Shown: positions 31,673 through 41,630, counted from the first letter of the stretch. The stretch is DNA of 64,000 nucleotides from Herpetosiphon sp042688385 (GCF_042688385.1 NZ_JBHUPY010000011.1:185550-249549); one strand, 5' to 3'. The notes: generated from the sequence alone by a model not told the origin. Numbers and translations are program-made.

Positions 31673-32602
31673 TTACTCTTGGAAGGTGGTTAAAAAGGTG
31701 CTTGGCGGCGATAAGCGCAGCGATTGCTGCTCTTGCGAATGCGGCAAATGGGTGAATGTGCCGTTATCGTACCAAAAAACCTGATTCGAGATCGAGCCAG
31801 GGCCGTTCAAGTACATGCCTTCGACCACAGGCAGCATGCTTGTCCACGCTTCCAAGGCAATTGGTTCATTAATTGGGTAGCACAACACCACATGGCGATT
31901 GGGCACAGCCACCAACGTGCCAAAGCGGCCCAAACATTGAGGATAGTGCTCAAGCAACAAGCTTTGCGAGCCAATCAAGAAATCGTCGCCGGTAATCGCC
32001 AGCACATTGATCCCATCATCCAACTCGTGTTCGGTCAGGCGTAGCTCGCGACCGCGCAAGTTTTCCAAGGCAATTGCAAACAATTCCTCATCGCTCTTGC
32101 CCCAAGCTGCGGCCTCGTCGCTGCTGACGCTACGAATGGTTGTTGGCAAATCAAAGACCAACACCGAGCAAACATCCTGCAAATCCTCGCGATAAATCAG
32201 CTTTTCGCGCAATTCAGGCTCCAAGGCCCACAAGCGAATCGCCAACAAATCGCGAACACTTTCAAAATCGTCTATTTCATCTTGCAAGAGCACTTCGTTT
32301 TCAAAGCCCTTGTGCATTGCCTCAAAGTGATCGGTAATAACTGCCAGCCATTGCGATTGGGGATGGGCATAGCATTTTTGCGCCAAAGAGCTAAGCCCAA
32401 TGCGGGTGTCTTTGGTCCAACCAGCATAATCGGCCAGCACCACAAAGCCTTGGTTTTCGGGACGAACCGGCAAACCGAGGTTTTTCAAATATCGCTGCAC
32501 GATTTGGCGAAAATCTTGCCATTGCTGTGGACTAAAAAAATTGACCCATGCTGGAGGTGTTGGTAATTCGCGCTTACCAAACGTTTTTTCCCAGTTGCTC
32601 AT
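31673..32602 (-). CDS. DUF1444-like protein of unknown function
   Basis: A 309-residue soluble protein. The layout (KNLGLPVRPENQGFVVLADY, a central acidic region, VPNRHVVLCYPI and a C-terminal MYLNGPGSISNQVFWYDNG) resembles the DUF1444/YtpQ family. That link comes from pattern memory and is tentative. No catalytic motif or membrane segment is seen. A strong terminator follows, so it is a single-gene unit unless joined to something upstream. Confidence 0.6.
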   Translation of the reverse strand: MSNWEKTFGKRELPTPPAWVNFFSPQQWQDFRQIVQRYLKNLGLPVRPENQGFVVLADYAGWTKDTRIGLSSLAQKCYAHPQSQWLAVITDHFEAMHKGFENEVLLQDEIDDFESVRDLLAIRLWALEPELREKLIYREDLQDVCSVLVFDLPTTIRSVSSDEAAAWGKSDEELFAIALENLRGRELRLTEHELDDGINVLAITGDDFLIGSQSLLLEHYPQCLGRFGTLVAVPNRHVVLCYPINEPIALEAWTSMLPVVEGMYLNGPGSISNQVFWYDNGTFTHLPHSQEQQSLRLSPPSTFLTTFQE

Positions 32603-33161
32603 GGTTCCCCCCTATAAACGCTGACGCTGCGAACAACGCTCAAGCACACCAGGCGCTTGGCTTGCCAACAGGATGCCCAAAGTATAGCCGAGCGTTGCTG
32701 TGTTGATCAGGGCAAATAAACCGATTGTTGGTCGGTCTGAAGCCTGATATTTTAATAACCGCCATGCAGAAAGTTTGGTTCCCTCAAACCTAGGAATTGG
32801 AGCATAGGTCGCGAGGATTCCCTCAAAGCAGCGATTTAGTATCAGACGAGATCGCGGGTGCATTGCTGGCTTTCTGCTAACAACATCGTCATTCCAACGC
32901 TAACTTTTAACCTGTAGACGACAATACCTTCCACCTAGATACTATCGCATGCCCCTGTGTCATACAATGTCACCATTGTGAAAAAACGATGAGGCTTTAT
33001 TAATTGTTGATCGCTTCGCAGGCGAGTGCAAGGGTTTAGGGCGAAAAACTCAATCAGCTAGCTACGTGGCTAGCTCGTAGAAATTCTTTCATGGATAAGA
33101 GGCTATTGGCTATTGGCTATTGGCTATTTGTACTGATACATCAGGTTAACCACCGCCTGAT

Positions 33162-33294
33162 CCCCTCACCCCAACCCCTCTCCCACGTGGCGGGCGAGGG
33201 GCTTTAACGCCGTGGTTCTTGCGCAATACGGCGGTAAAAACCCGTGCTCCCCCTCGCCCGCGTTCAGTGGGCGAGGGGGTTGGGGGGTGAGGGA
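33162..33294 (+). repeat. Dispersed repeat A, copy 5
   Basis: Full-length copy. Its ~35-bp left flank matches the flank of copy 1 at 6822, so those two share a larger duplicated unit. Confidence 0.85.
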
Positions 33295-33430
33295 ACATGG
33301 GTGCCAACCTAATAAACCATTACAGCTATTGGCTAGCGGAATTTCAATCTCAATAATCTGTGTCAATCTTGGCAAAAAAGAAGCCTTCGTTTTCCTGACC
33401 CCTGAATCCTGATAGCTCACCATCGTTTTG

Positions 33431-33494
33431 CCACCCTTCCGTCCCTCCGCTGGAGGGAAACGCCGGGGGTTTTCATCCTCCAGCACCCCCTAAT
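33431..33494 (+). repeat. Dispersed repeat B, copy 4
   Basis: CCACCCTTCCGTCCCTCCGC start, one changed base in the palindrome (CGCTGGAGGG), GGGTTTTCATCCTCC hairpin and CAGCACCCCCTAATA end. Confidence 0.8.
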
Positions 33495-33743
33495 ATTTAT
33501 GTATTGGATTATTGGAGTGATTGCTATGCCCCAATAATTTTTCTTTACACGCTTCGTGCTCTTCGGGGATCAATATTTTAACGCAGAGGCGCAGAGAACC
33601 GAAGGATGAGGGATGAGGGATGAAGGATGAGGGATGAAGAGCATAGAACAGAGAGCATAGAACATAATTCCAACAATCAGTGGGAATCTGTGGCTCAAAA
33701 TACGTATTCGTGCAATTCGTGGAATTCTTGGTGAAAAATGGAT

Positions 33744-33792
33744 GCTCCCCCTCGCCCGCGTTCATTGGGAGAGGGGGTTGGGGGGTGAGGGG
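33744..33792 (+). repeat. Dispersed repeat A, copy 6 (right half only)
   Basis: Only the second hairpin arm (CTCCCCCTCGCCCGCG to GGGGGGTGAGGGG) is present; it ends seven bases before the corA stop codon. Confidence 0.8.
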
Positions 33793-33798
33793 ATCGGT

Positions 33799-34782
33799 TT
33801 ACAGCCAGCGGCGGCGGCGAAAAAACCAGAGCATACCGATGATAATCAGCAGCATAATTGCCCACACCATCAGATAGCCATAGCGCCAATGCAGTTCAGG
33901 CATCATTTCAAAGTTCATGCCATAGAGCGAGGTAACCAACGTTAAGGGTAAGAAAATCGTGCTGACGATGGTAAGCGCCTTCATAATTTCGTTCATTTTG
34001 TTCGACGAAACCGAGAGGTAGGTATCCAAGGTGCTGCCAACCACGTCGCGCACGCCTTCGCTGAGGTCAGTAATCCGCACCAGATGGTCGTAAATATCGC
34101 GAAAATAAATTTCACAGTTGCGCGAAATCACATCGAACTCGCCGCGCGAAAGCCGCTGCATCACTTCACGTTGGGGTGATACAACCCGCCGCAAGCCTAA
34201 AATGCTGTGCTTCAGCTCCAAAATGCGGCGCAAAGCACTAGGCTTGGGGTCTTGAATAATGCTATCTTCCAAAAAATCAACTTCCTCATCAATTCGGTCA
34301 AGGTAGGGCAAAAATTCATCAACAATCGCATCGAGCACTGCATGGGCCAAAAAATCAGCGCCGCGCTCAAGAATTCGCCCATCGCGGCCAGCCCGTTCCC
34401 AAATTGAATCCAAGGCCGCTAAGCGCACATGCGAGGCTGTAACCACAAAATTGCGGCCTAAGAAGCAGTTTAATTCATCGGTGCTCAAGCGCGATACATC
34501 TTCGCCCACTGCAAGCGCATGCACAATAATAAACAGATAATCGCCAAAATCATCAACCTTGGGCGGTTGATAGCCAGTGCTCAGCGTATCTTCGATAGCA
34601 AGCGGGTGAAAATGAAACATGTCGCGCAAAAAGATATCGTATTCGCTTGGCTGACAAGAATACAAATTAACCCACAGCATGCCTTCGCCGCTGGCACGCA
34701 TTTCGCGAATTTCATCAACGCTGCTGAGTTTGCGCAACGGCTGGTCGGGCAAGCTATACATTGCTTGAAACATAGACACCAT
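33799..34782 (-). CDS. corA: CorA-family divalent cation transporter
   Basis: A 327-residue CorA. The long cytoplasmic alpha/beta and coiled-coil domain occupies residues 1-265. Two C-terminal membrane helices follow, the first ending in the signature YGMNF of the pore entrance. CorA homopentamers carry Mg(II) and sometimes Co(II) or Ni(II) through the cytoplasmic membrane. The very C-terminus RRRRWL is basic, as usual. Start at 34782 or the in-frame ATG at 34773. It is a single gene, separated upstream by the terminator at 34794-34820. Confidence 0.95.
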   Translation of the reverse strand: MVSMFQAMYSLPDQPLRKLSSVDEIREMRASGEGMLWVNLYSCQPSEYDIFLRDMFHFHPLAIEDTLSTGYQPPKVDDFGDYLFIIVHALAVGEDVSRLSTDELNCFLGRNFVVTASHVRLAALDSIWERAGRDGRILERGADFLAHAVLDAIVDEFLPYLDRIDEEVDFLEDSIIQDPKPSALRRILELKHSILGLRRVVSPQREVMQRLSRGEFDVISRNCEIYFRDIYDHLVRITDLSEGVRDVVGSTLDTYLSVSSNKMNEIMKALTIVSTIFLPLTLVTSLYGMNFEMMPELHWRYGYLMVWAIMLLIIIGMLWFFRRRRWL

Positions 34783-34793
34783 CTTTTGCTAAC

Positions 34794-34820
34794 AAAAAGG
34801 GCAAGTCGTGTGACTTGCCC
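34794..34820 (-). terminator. Rho-independent terminator of the beta-propeller lipoprotein gene
   Basis: GGGCAAGTC-GTGT-GACTTGCCC perfect 9-bp stem; five T follow on the minus strand. Confidence 0.9.
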
Positions 34821-34841
34821 CAAACGCTGATTTGCTTGCGC

Positions 34842-36650
34842 TTACTTGACGCTGGTAATGCCATCGTCGGCAGCGATCAGGCGGGTGCGGGCTGAATTTG
34901 AAAGATCATACAGCCATAATTCGCTGGCCCCGCCAATCACTGGCTGCGCGCCGCGCTCGGTATCGGGCGCTTGTAAAGAGCGTACATATAACATCGTATC
35001 ATCAACGACTGCAACTGAGCCTAAATCACCAAGGGTCGAGCCTTTGACTATTTGGCTATCTTTGCTGCCTTGGCGGCTGTGGAGGCTATAGTTCAGCACT
35101 TGGCCGCTGCGACAAATTACATTTAAGTAGTAGAGGGTGTTGTCGTTGCCCCACGCCAGCGGGCGCACCCACCATTGGCCGCTAATCAAGTCAAGTTGTT
35201 TGCCACTCTGGTCGAGCACAACCAAGTCGGCCCCGCCATCAGCACGAATGGCTTCGACGGCAATCCGTGTGCCATCAGCAGAAACGCTGGCTTTGCCAAC
35301 GCTCGCATAGTTGCCAAGGCTGGCTTGGCCAAGCAAGCTATCGGTGCCGCTCAACGGATTGCTAATCAGCAACGCGCCTTGGCCGCCATCGGTATGCCCA
35401 ACCGTCAAAACCGAACCATCGGGCAAGGCATGCGGCATGCGGCGGCTCCACTCATCGAGCGGCGAGACCGCGCTGGCATCGCCACCATTGGCAGTAACTT
35501 GCCACAAACGATAACTATCAGGCGCTGCATCACTCCACGGCGCAGTAAACCAAATTACGCCGCCATCAAGCGCCCAAGCTGGCTCGGCACAGCCGCCAAC
35601 ATCGGCAACCAAGGTTTCGTTATCGCCATCGATGGTGCTTGTCCAGAGTGCGCCTTGGGTTGGCAAGCCATCGGGATTAGCGCGACAGAAGGCAATTTGG
35701 GTGCGATCTGGACTCAGCGCAACATCGCTTTCAATGGCCAAGGTTGTGGTAATCGGCACGACCCGTGAGCTTTCGTAGCGGTACAAATCGCCCTTGCTGG
35801 CAAAGACAACTGGCTGCTTGGGAGCGGTTGGCTTGCCGTTGCTCTTAGACAGGGCATCATCGCTAAGCACAGTATTGGCAGTATCGGCAATCACGACATT
35901 TAAGCGACCGCCATTAAGCTGAACGGTAAATGGCAAGGCTTGATCAAGCCCAATTTCGATCAACACGCCTGCTGAATCGCTGCTCGATTGCGAGACGACC
36001 GAGCGCACATGTTGCAAGGTATCGAGGCGTAAAACTTTGGTCAGCGTGACCGAAGACGAACTCCACAGCTCATCGTGTCGCCATAGTGGCAAATCGATTT
36101 GGATGACGCTGGCGATAGAGCTATCGTTAGAGAGCAACTGGGCGGCAGCAGGCGGCACACAGCGCACTTGACCGTTGACCGGGCCGCTGTTTGAAGTTAA
36201 TTCTAAAAAGAGCCGATCGCCATTTGGCGTGCGATCAAGCCCAGCATTATTGAGCCGTGCACTAAACCGCTCATCACTCACCGCCCCAAAATTCTGGGTG
36301 CAAAAACTGCTGCTTTGATTGGCAGTTGGCGTGCTCAGCGGTGTTGTTTGCGGCGTTGTTTGTGGCGTTGTTTGTGGAATAACTGCTGAAGGATTGATTG
36401 GCGTAGCACCTTTGGTTGGCGACGGGCCAACTGTGCGAGTTGGCGTAACCGAAGGCGCGCTAGTTGGCGACGCAGGTGCAGGCGTTAATGTCACCGTAGC
36501 CGTTGGAGTAGCCGTGCCTGTCGGAGTTAAGGCGAGAATAGTTAGCTGATTTTGTAACGGGCGAGCAGTGGGCTGTGGGGCTTGTTGACATGCTGCGAGC
36601 GCCACAACGACCAAGGCTAAACTCACACGTTGCCGTAACAACAACTTCAA
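34842..36650 (-). CDS. Lipoprotein with TolB/WD40-like beta-propeller
   Basis: A 602-residue predicted lipoprotein: KLLLRQRVSLALVVVALAAC gives a lipobox (ALAA-C), followed by a ~100-residue Pro/Thr-rich linker with tandem TTPQTTPQTTP. Residues ~300-600 carry beta-propeller blades with the TolB-type pattern (VALSPDRTQIAFCRANPDG, VSADGTRIAVEA). The TTG at 36650 is preferred because AAGGAG lies five bases upstream; the ATG at 36758 would put the signal peptide 50 residues inside. It lies 46 bp downstream of the NarL-type regulator gene on the same strand. Confidence 0.8.
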   Translation of the reverse strand: MKLLLRQRVSLALVVVALAACQQAPQPTARPLQNQLTILALTPTGTATPTATVTLTPAPASPTSAPSVTPTRTVGPSPTKGATPINPSAVIPQTTPQTTPQTTPLSTPTANQSSSFCTQNFGAVSDERFSARLNNAGLDRTPNGDRLFLELTSNSGPVNGQVRCVPPAAAQLLSNDSSIASVIQIDLPLWRHDELWSSSSVTLTKVLRLDTLQHVRSVVSQSSSDSAGVLIEIGLDQALPFTVQLNGGRLNVVIADTANTVLSDDALSKSNGKPTAPKQPVVFASKGDLYRYESSRVVPITTTLAIESDVALSPDRTQIAFCRANPDGLPTQGALWTSTIDGDNETLVADVGGCAEPAWALDGGVIWFTAPWSDAAPDSYRLWQVTANGGDASAVSPLDEWSRRMPHALPDGSVLTVGHTDGGQGALLISNPLSGTDSLLGQASLGNYASVGKASVSADGTRIAVEAIRADGGADLVVLDQSGKQLDLISGQWWVRPLAWGNDNTLYYLNVICRSGQVLNYSLHSRQGSKDSQIVKGSTLGDLGSVAVVDDTMLYVRSLQAPDTERGAQPVIGGASELWLYDLSNSARTRLIAADDGITSVK

Positions 36651-36696
36651 ACGACACTCCTTGGACAATCCAAACCGGCGGTGGGCAACGCCGCAA

Positions 36697-37443
36697 TTAC
36701 ATCCCAGAAAACGAATTATCGTTTTGCACAATTTTAATCCAGCCCCGCTGTAATGCAAATACCACAGCTTGGGTGCGATCGTTGACCGCTAGTTTGCGCA
36801 AAATTGATGAAATATGATTTTTGACCGTTTGATTGCTAATTTCGAGCCGAGCAGCAATTTCTTTATTGGTCTGGCCAGCAGCAACCAATTCGAGCACTTC
36901 GATCTCACGTGGCGACATTGGCGAATAGACATGCTCGGTATGCGTATCCATCGTGAGCTGGCGAAATGAATCCATCACAGCAGCAGCAACCGCTGGCGTG
37001 TTCAGCACCAAATCATTAATTGGATAATTGCCTGAGCGCACCATATCGACCGAATTGATCAAATCGTCCCAATCGATCGTGCGCGAAAGATAGGCCGCAA
37101 CGCCAGCGCGCAGAGATTTGACGATGCCTTCTTGATCGTTAATATCGCTGAGCAAAATCACGCCAATATTGGGGTGGTTTAATTTGACCGTGCGCGCAAC
37201 TTCAATCCCGTTGACCCCAGGTAAATCAACGTCCATCACAATAATATCGGGGTTGCTATAATCGACCAAGCGAATTGCTTGTTGGCCGTTGCTAGCCTCG
37301 CCAATAATTTTATAGCGTGGCACTTGGCCAAAGTGATAGCGCAGCCCTTCGCGATAAATCGTGTGGGCATGAACCAAAACAAGATTGGTTTTGGCGGCTG
37401 TATCGCCGCGGCGGCGCGGGCCTTCCGCAGATGCTTGCATACG
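36697..37443 (-). CDS. NarL/FixJ-family response regulator
   Basis: A 248-residue regulator with an N-terminal receiver (LVLVHAHTIYREGL, phospho-acceptor Asp in NPDIIVMDVDLPGVNG, switch region VILLSD) and a C-terminal LuxR-type helix-turn-helix (MSPREIEVLELVAAGQTNKE, then SNQTVKNHISSILRKLAV). ATG at 37443 has a GAGTGG site; the ATGs at 37470 and 37497 are alternatives. No histidine kinase is adjacent, so it is an orphan regulator here. The lipoprotein gene directly downstream may be co-transcribed. Confidence 0.88.
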   Translation of the reverse strand, partial: RMQASAEGPRRRGDTAAKTNLVLVHAHTIYREGLRYHFGQVPRYKIIGEASNGQQAIRLVDYSNPDIIVMDVDLPGVNGIEVARTVKLNHPNIGVILLSDINDQEGIVKSLRAGVAAYLSRTIDWDDLINSVDMVRSGNYPINDLVLNTPAVAAAVMDSFRQLTMDTHTEHVYSPMSPREIEVLELVAAGQTNKEIAARLEISNQTVKNHISSILRKLAVNDRTQAVVFALQRGWIKIVQNDNSFSGM

Positions 37444-37798
37444 ATCCACTCTTTCTGGAATCCTAAGCATATCCTCTTTAATAGAAGATATGCGCAATTA
37501 TACACGACGACGAGCATCAGCAATCAAGAGGTTAAACGCGAGTGGGATAGCAGATGCTGCTATTTGGTGATAATACACTGAATTATAGCGAATAGGCTAG
37601 CCTTATTCCCAACAATTTGATGACAAAGCGCGAATTGCTCATTCAGTGTTAAGCAGCCCCCAAGCTCACATTGCCCATCGCGCAGCAAGCGCAACTGCTA
37701 TAATTGCACCAACAAACGCTCAAGCTATGCCAAATTATTGGTTAATTGCGCACACGCAGCAAGCCAATATGGTATTATTTTGAGTCAGGAGGGTTATT
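37444..37798. other. Divergent promoter region between the NarL regulator and rodA
   Basis: About 355 bp with no gene and, unlike most spacers here, none of the dispersed repeats. A TATAAT occurs at 37699-37704 but without a well-placed -35 box. GGAGGG precedes the rodA ATG. Confidence 0.5.
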
Positions 37799-38941
37799 AT
37801 GTCCACTAGCATTCGTGCCCGCTCATGGCGCGAGTTTAATCCATTAATGGTTGTTGCTGTCTTGCTCTTGCTAGCAATTAGCTTACCAATGGTCTATACC
37901 ACGACGGTGGGTTCAGCAGGCACCTTGGTGTTTGGCCTTGGCTCATCGTTTGCCAAACATATTGTCTGGATTAGCGTGGGCGTGAGCCTGATGTTTGGGC
38001 TGGCGCTGCTTGATTATCAGTTGCTACGTTCGTTGGCAATTGTTTTATATGTTGCGGCCTTGGGTTTGTTGGGCATGGTGGTGGCGCTAGGCCAGGTCAA
38101 ATATGGTGCCCAAAGCTGGATCGGCTCCAGCCAACTGTCGTTTCAACCAACCGAGCCTGCCAAACTGATGGTAATTATCGCGCTGGCAGCCTTTTGGAGC
38201 AAGCATGGCGATGAACCAAGCCCGTGGAAATCGGTCTTTGTTTCGCTGGTGATTCTGGCGGTGCCACTTGGCTTGGTTATGCTTCAGCCCGATTTTGGCT
38301 CAGGCATGGTGATGATTGGGATTTGGCTGGTTATGTCGTTAGTGGCCAATACCCGCTGGGTGCAATATGGCGTATTAAGCCTGCTTGGCGCGCCGGTTGT
38401 GGTGCTGGCTTGGCTCAATTTTAGCGTTTATCAGCGCGAACGTTTGACCGTGTTTCTCACCCCTGAGCGTTGCGAGACTGATCTTGAATTTCGCATGCGC
38501 GCCTGTTGGCAAATTATTCAATCGCGCTTGGCAATTAGCAGCGGCGGGTTGGGCGGCATGGGCTTGTTGCGCGGCGTGCAAAGCCAATTAAACTATTTGC
38601 CCGTGCAAGAAAGCGACTTTATTTTTGCCGTGACCGCCGAAGAGCTGGGCTTTATTGGAGCAGCAGTGGTGATTGTGCTGCAATTAATTATCATCTGGCA
38701 AATTTGGCGGGTCGTTGAACGGGCACGTGATCCATTTGGGCGCTTGATGGTGGCCGGAATTGGCGGCTTGCTCTTGGTGCACTGCTTAGAAAACATTGGC
38801 ATGAACCTGATTATGATGCCCATGACTGGGATTCCGCTGCCGTTTTTGAGCTATGGTGGCTCGTTTACCCTAACAGTTTTGATGAGCATTGGAGTTGTGC
38901 TAAGTGTCTCGATTCGTAGTCGGCGTTGGTCATTTAACTAG
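37799..38941 (+). CDS. rodA: RodA/FtsW/SpoVE-family peptidoglycan polymerase
   Basis: A 380-residue SEDS protein with about ten membrane segments. GAQSWIGSSQLSFQPTEPAK contains the family's conserved Ser/Glu region, and QPDFGSGMVMIGIWLVM, QESDFIFAVTAEELGFIGA and TGIPLPFLSYGGS are signature SEDS motifs. SEDS proteins are glycosyltransferases that polymerise lipid II together with a class B PBP. RodA (elongation) is favoured over FtsW because no division genes are near, but the distinction is not certain. No PBP gene is adjacent. Confidence 0.9.
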   Translation: MSTSIRARSWREFNPLMVVAVLLLLAISLPMVYTTTVGSAGTLVFGLGSSFAKHIVWISVGVSLMFGLALLDYQLLRSLAIVLYVAALGLLGMVVALGQVKYGAQSWIGSSQLSFQPTEPAKLMVIIALAAFWSKHGDEPSPWKSVFVSLVILAVPLGLVMLQPDFGSGMVMIGIWLVMSLVANTRWVQYGVLSLLGAPVVVLAWLNFSVYQRERLTVFLTPERCETDLEFRMRACWQIIQSRLAISSGGLGGMGLLRGVQSQLNYLPVQESDFIFAVTAEELGFIGAAVVIVLQLIIIWQIWRVVERARDPFGRLMVAGIGGLLLVHCLENIGMNLIMMPMTGIPLPFLSYGGSFTLTVLMSIGVVLSVSIRSRRWSFN

Positions 38942-39294
38942 GTACTAGCCCAACTGAGGACTATTTGACGAGCAATGTTGCTGCACAAACCACCCATCAG
39001 CCGCGGATTTTACTTAAAATTGCCTAACCAGCTACCTTGCCCGCCTTCGGGCGATTTCGTATAATACATCGTAACATTTTCTTTCTTAAGACTTGATCAA
39101 CATTGTTCCTACAAAGCCGACTGGATTTATTCAACCAGCAGCTTTGAAGAAGCTCCTGCGAGATGCAGTAGTTGTAGGTGGATTGGGATGTTGGTAGCAA
39201 TTATTGTTATGCTCTTGTTTATTTGCTGTCCTACAACATCACCCCTACTTCGGCAAGCCGCGCATTGATCGTTCCTTAAAGCCAAGGGGGCTGT
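38942..39294. other. Spacer with promoter and long leader of the kinase operon
   Basis: About 350 bp without a gene. The promoter at 39037-39065 implies a leader of roughly 220 nt before the kinase ATG. A GGATGTTGGTAGC-type stretch and a short hydrophobic reading frame around 39188 are present but have no ribosome site. Confidence 0.5.
39037..39065 (+). promoter_or_regulatory. Promoter of the kinase-phosphatase-FHA gene run
   Basis: TTGCCC (39037-39042), 17-bp spacer, perfect TATAAT (39060-39065). Confidence 0.6.
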
Positions 39295-41619
39295 ATGGCG
39301 TTAATCAAACGAGGTGGGACATCGCGTTTAACCCCAATCGATGGGCCGGATGGCGGTTCATCAACAGGGCAGCCCGATGATGCAACACGTACCTTCTCTC
39401 CACAACCAATCAGCGATGACTCGACTCGCGGCTTAGACGCAACCCGCACGATTGCTCCAGCCGATCCCGATTCGACTCGTGGCTTAGTCGCCGCGGGCAA
39501 TGATTCAACCAGAAGCATTGCCCCGCCAGTCAATCCCGATGCGACCCGTGGGATCAATCCAAATCCTGATGCAACCCGTGGGATCAATGAAAATCCCGAT
39601 GCGACCCGCAGCGTTAGCAATCGGATCGGCTCGATCTTACGTAATCAAGGGGTTTCACGGCTTGGCACGGAAGATATTCGCAATCGTGCGCCCAACCCTG
39701 ATGCAACCCGTTTGCAACAGCCAGGCGCGAAACAAGCAGAGCCAAGCATGCCCCAAGCAAGCTCGCCAACGCTCAAAACTGGCACAGTGCTTGAAGGCCG
39801 CTATGTGATCGAAGGCGTTTTGGGCATCGGCGGGATGAGCGTGGTCTACAAAGGCCGCGACACCCGTTTTAAAGATGTGACGCGCTTTTGTGCGATCAAA
39901 GAAATGTTTCAAAACTCGCCCGATTCACAAACCCGCTTGCTGAGCTTGAAGAACTTCGAGCGCGAAGCTGGCTTGTTGGCAACCCTCAATCATCCAGCAA
40001 TTCCCAAGGTCTACGACTTTTTCGAAGAAACAGGCCGCGCCTATCTGGTGATGGAATTGATCGAAGGCCACGACCTTGAAACCGTGCTCGAAAAAGCCAA
40101 CGGCCCCTTGGAAGAGCAGCAAGTTGGGCGCTGGGCGATTCAGATCTGCGATGTGCTGAACTATTTGCATGGCCACGAGCCAGAGCCAATTATCTTCCGC
40201 GACTTAAAGCCATCGAATATGATCGTCACGCCAAGCGATCGGATTGTGCTGATCGACTTCGGGATTGCGCGGGTCTTTACCCGCACTGATAAAAAAGGCA
40301 CGATGATTGGGACGGAAGGCTATTCGCCACCAGAACAATATCGCGGGATTGCCGAAGCCCGTGGTGATGTGTACGCCTTGGGCGCGACCTTGCACCACTT
40401 GCTCACCAACATTGACCCACGCTTAGAAACTCCATTTACCTTTGGCGATCGCCCGATTCGCCAATTGAACCCAAGCGTTTCGCCTGAAGTAGAAGCGATT
40501 GTGATGAAATCGCTCGAATACGACATGGCCAATCGCTGGGGTTCGGCAGCCGAATTTCAAGCGGTCTTGATGAGCGTGCCAGGCTTGGCCCCAGCAGGGG
40601 TCGCGGTCGCTACGCCAGCAACGCCAGCCTTTGGCGCAGCAATTCGCCGTGGCGGCAAAAATACCGAGGTACTTTGGAAGTTTCGCTGCGAAGATGAAGT
40701 GCGTTCATCGCCATTTGTGCGCAATGGCACGCTCTACATCGGCTGCTACGACACCAACCTCTACGCCTTGGATACCAAACGTGGCGAATTTCGCTGGAAG
40801 AAGCCAACCGAGGGCGGTATTTCATCAACGCCGACCGTCTGGGATGATATGGTGATTGTCGGCTCGGATGATGGCAACGTCTATGCCTTCGATACCCGTG
40901 CTGGCACGCAACGCTGGGTCTTTCGCACCGAAAAACCCGTGCGTTCCTCGCCCCGCGTCCAAGACCGCTTGGTCTACTTTGGCTCCGACGATTACCACAT
41001 GTATGCGGTTGATGCCACCAATGGCCGCCAAATTTGGCGCTATCGCGGCTGGCAATGGATTCGCTCATCGCCATGTTTGACCTCAAGTATGGTTATTTTT
41101 GGCTCAGGCGATGGCAGCATTGTGGCGCTTGACTTGTTTAAGGGCGGCATTCGCTGGAAACAAAAACTCCAAGGTGGGATTGTTTCAAGCGCTGCGGCCA
41201 ACGATACCATGGTCTTGGTTGGCTGTATGGATAACAATTTGCATGCGCTCGACCTTGAAGGCGGCTGGCCTATCTGGAAATTCCGCACCAGCCACTACGT
41301 TAATTCATCGCCGATTATCATTGGCAACCGCGCCTTTGTTGGCGGCATCGACGGCAATGTCTATGCAGTTGATCTGAAAAATGGCAAACAGGTTTGGCAA
41401 TACAACACCGGGGCGCAAATCGTCTCATCGCCGGTTGCCGATTCAGGTCGCATCTACATCGGGGCCGCTGATGGAACGGTCTATTGTCTCGATGCTGGTT
41501 CGGGCACGCCGGTTTGGACGCACACTTGCGAAGGCCCAATCGTTTCTACGCCAGCGGTCGTCGAAGGTGTTGTCTATATTGGGTCGATGGATCACAATGT
41601 CTATGCCTTACGTGCTTAG
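39295..41619 (+). CDS. Ser/Thr protein kinase with DxTR-repeat N-terminus and PQQ beta-propeller
   Basis: A 774-residue protein in three parts. Residues 29-139 hold nine D-(A/S)-T-R motifs (Thr31, 44, 50, 61, 72, 84, 94, 104, 138) in a disordered, Pro/Asn-rich region. Residues ~163-435 are a Hanks-type kinase: glycine loop GVLGIGGMSVVYKG, Lys202 in AIKEMF, catalytic Asp303 in IIFRDLKPSNM (Phe in place of the HRD His) and DFG at 321. Residues ~450-774 are about eight PQQ-type blades (GTLYIGCYDTNLYALDTKRG). No membrane helix is seen, so kinase and propeller are cytoplasmic. Phosphatase, VWA and FHA genes follow directly. Confidence 0.92.
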   Translation: MALIKRGGTSRLTPIDGPDGGSSTGQPDDATRTFSPQPISDDSTRGLDATRTIAPADPDSTRGLVAAGNDSTRSIAPPVNPDATRGINPNPDATRGINENPDATRSVSNRIGSILRNQGVSRLGTEDIRNRAPNPDATRLQQPGAKQAEPSMPQASSPTLKTGTVLEGRYVIEGVLGIGGMSVVYKGRDTRFKDVTRFCAIKEMFQNSPDSQTRLLSLKNFEREAGLLATLNHPAIPKVYDFFEETGRAYLVMELIEGHDLETVLEKANGPLEEQQVGRWAIQICDVLNYLHGHEPEPIIFRDLKPSNMIVTPSDRIVLIDFGIARVFTRTDKKGTMIGTEGYSPPEQYRGIAEARGDVYALGATLHHLLTNIDPRLETPFTFGDRPIRQLNPSVSPEVEAIVMKSLEYDMANRWGSAAEFQAVLMSVPGLAPAGVAVATPATPAFGAAIRRGGKNTEVLWKFRCEDEVRSSPFVRNGTLYIGCYDTNLYALDTKRGEFRWKKPTEGGISSTPTVWDDMVIVGSDDGNVYAFDTRAGTQRWVFRTEKPVRSSPRVQDRLVYFGSDDYHMYAVDATNGRQIWRYRGWQWIRSSPCLTSSMVIFGSGDGSIVALDLFKGGIRWKQKLQGGIVSSAAANDTMVLVGCMDNNLHALDLEGGWPIWKFRTSHYVNSSPIIIGNRAFVGGIDGNVYAVDLKNGKQVWQYNTGAQIVSSPVADSGRIYIGAADGTVYCLDAGSGTPVWTHTCEGPIVSTPAVVEGVVYIGSMDHNVYALRA

Positions 41620-41630
41620 GAGAGTCCGCC

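Larger units (their letters stand above)
32603..33798. other. Repeat-filled intergenic region
   Basis: About 1.2 kb without a convincing gene. 32603-33100 is non-repetitive; an 83-codon minus-strand frame (32612-32863) with one hydrophobic stretch lacks a ribosome site. 33100-33798 holds a repeat A copy, a repeat B copy, a half repeat A and degenerate modules. Confidence 0.65.

Noticed and set aside
32612..32863. 83-codon minus-strand frame with a hydrophobic segment
   Set aside because: No ribosome site, no recognisable domain, and it sits in a repeat-associated spacer; kept only as part of the intergenic description.
37699..37704. TATAAT as the rodA promoter
   Set aside because: The nearest -35-like TTGCCC is 22 bp away and there is no extended -10, so it is not reported as a promoter.
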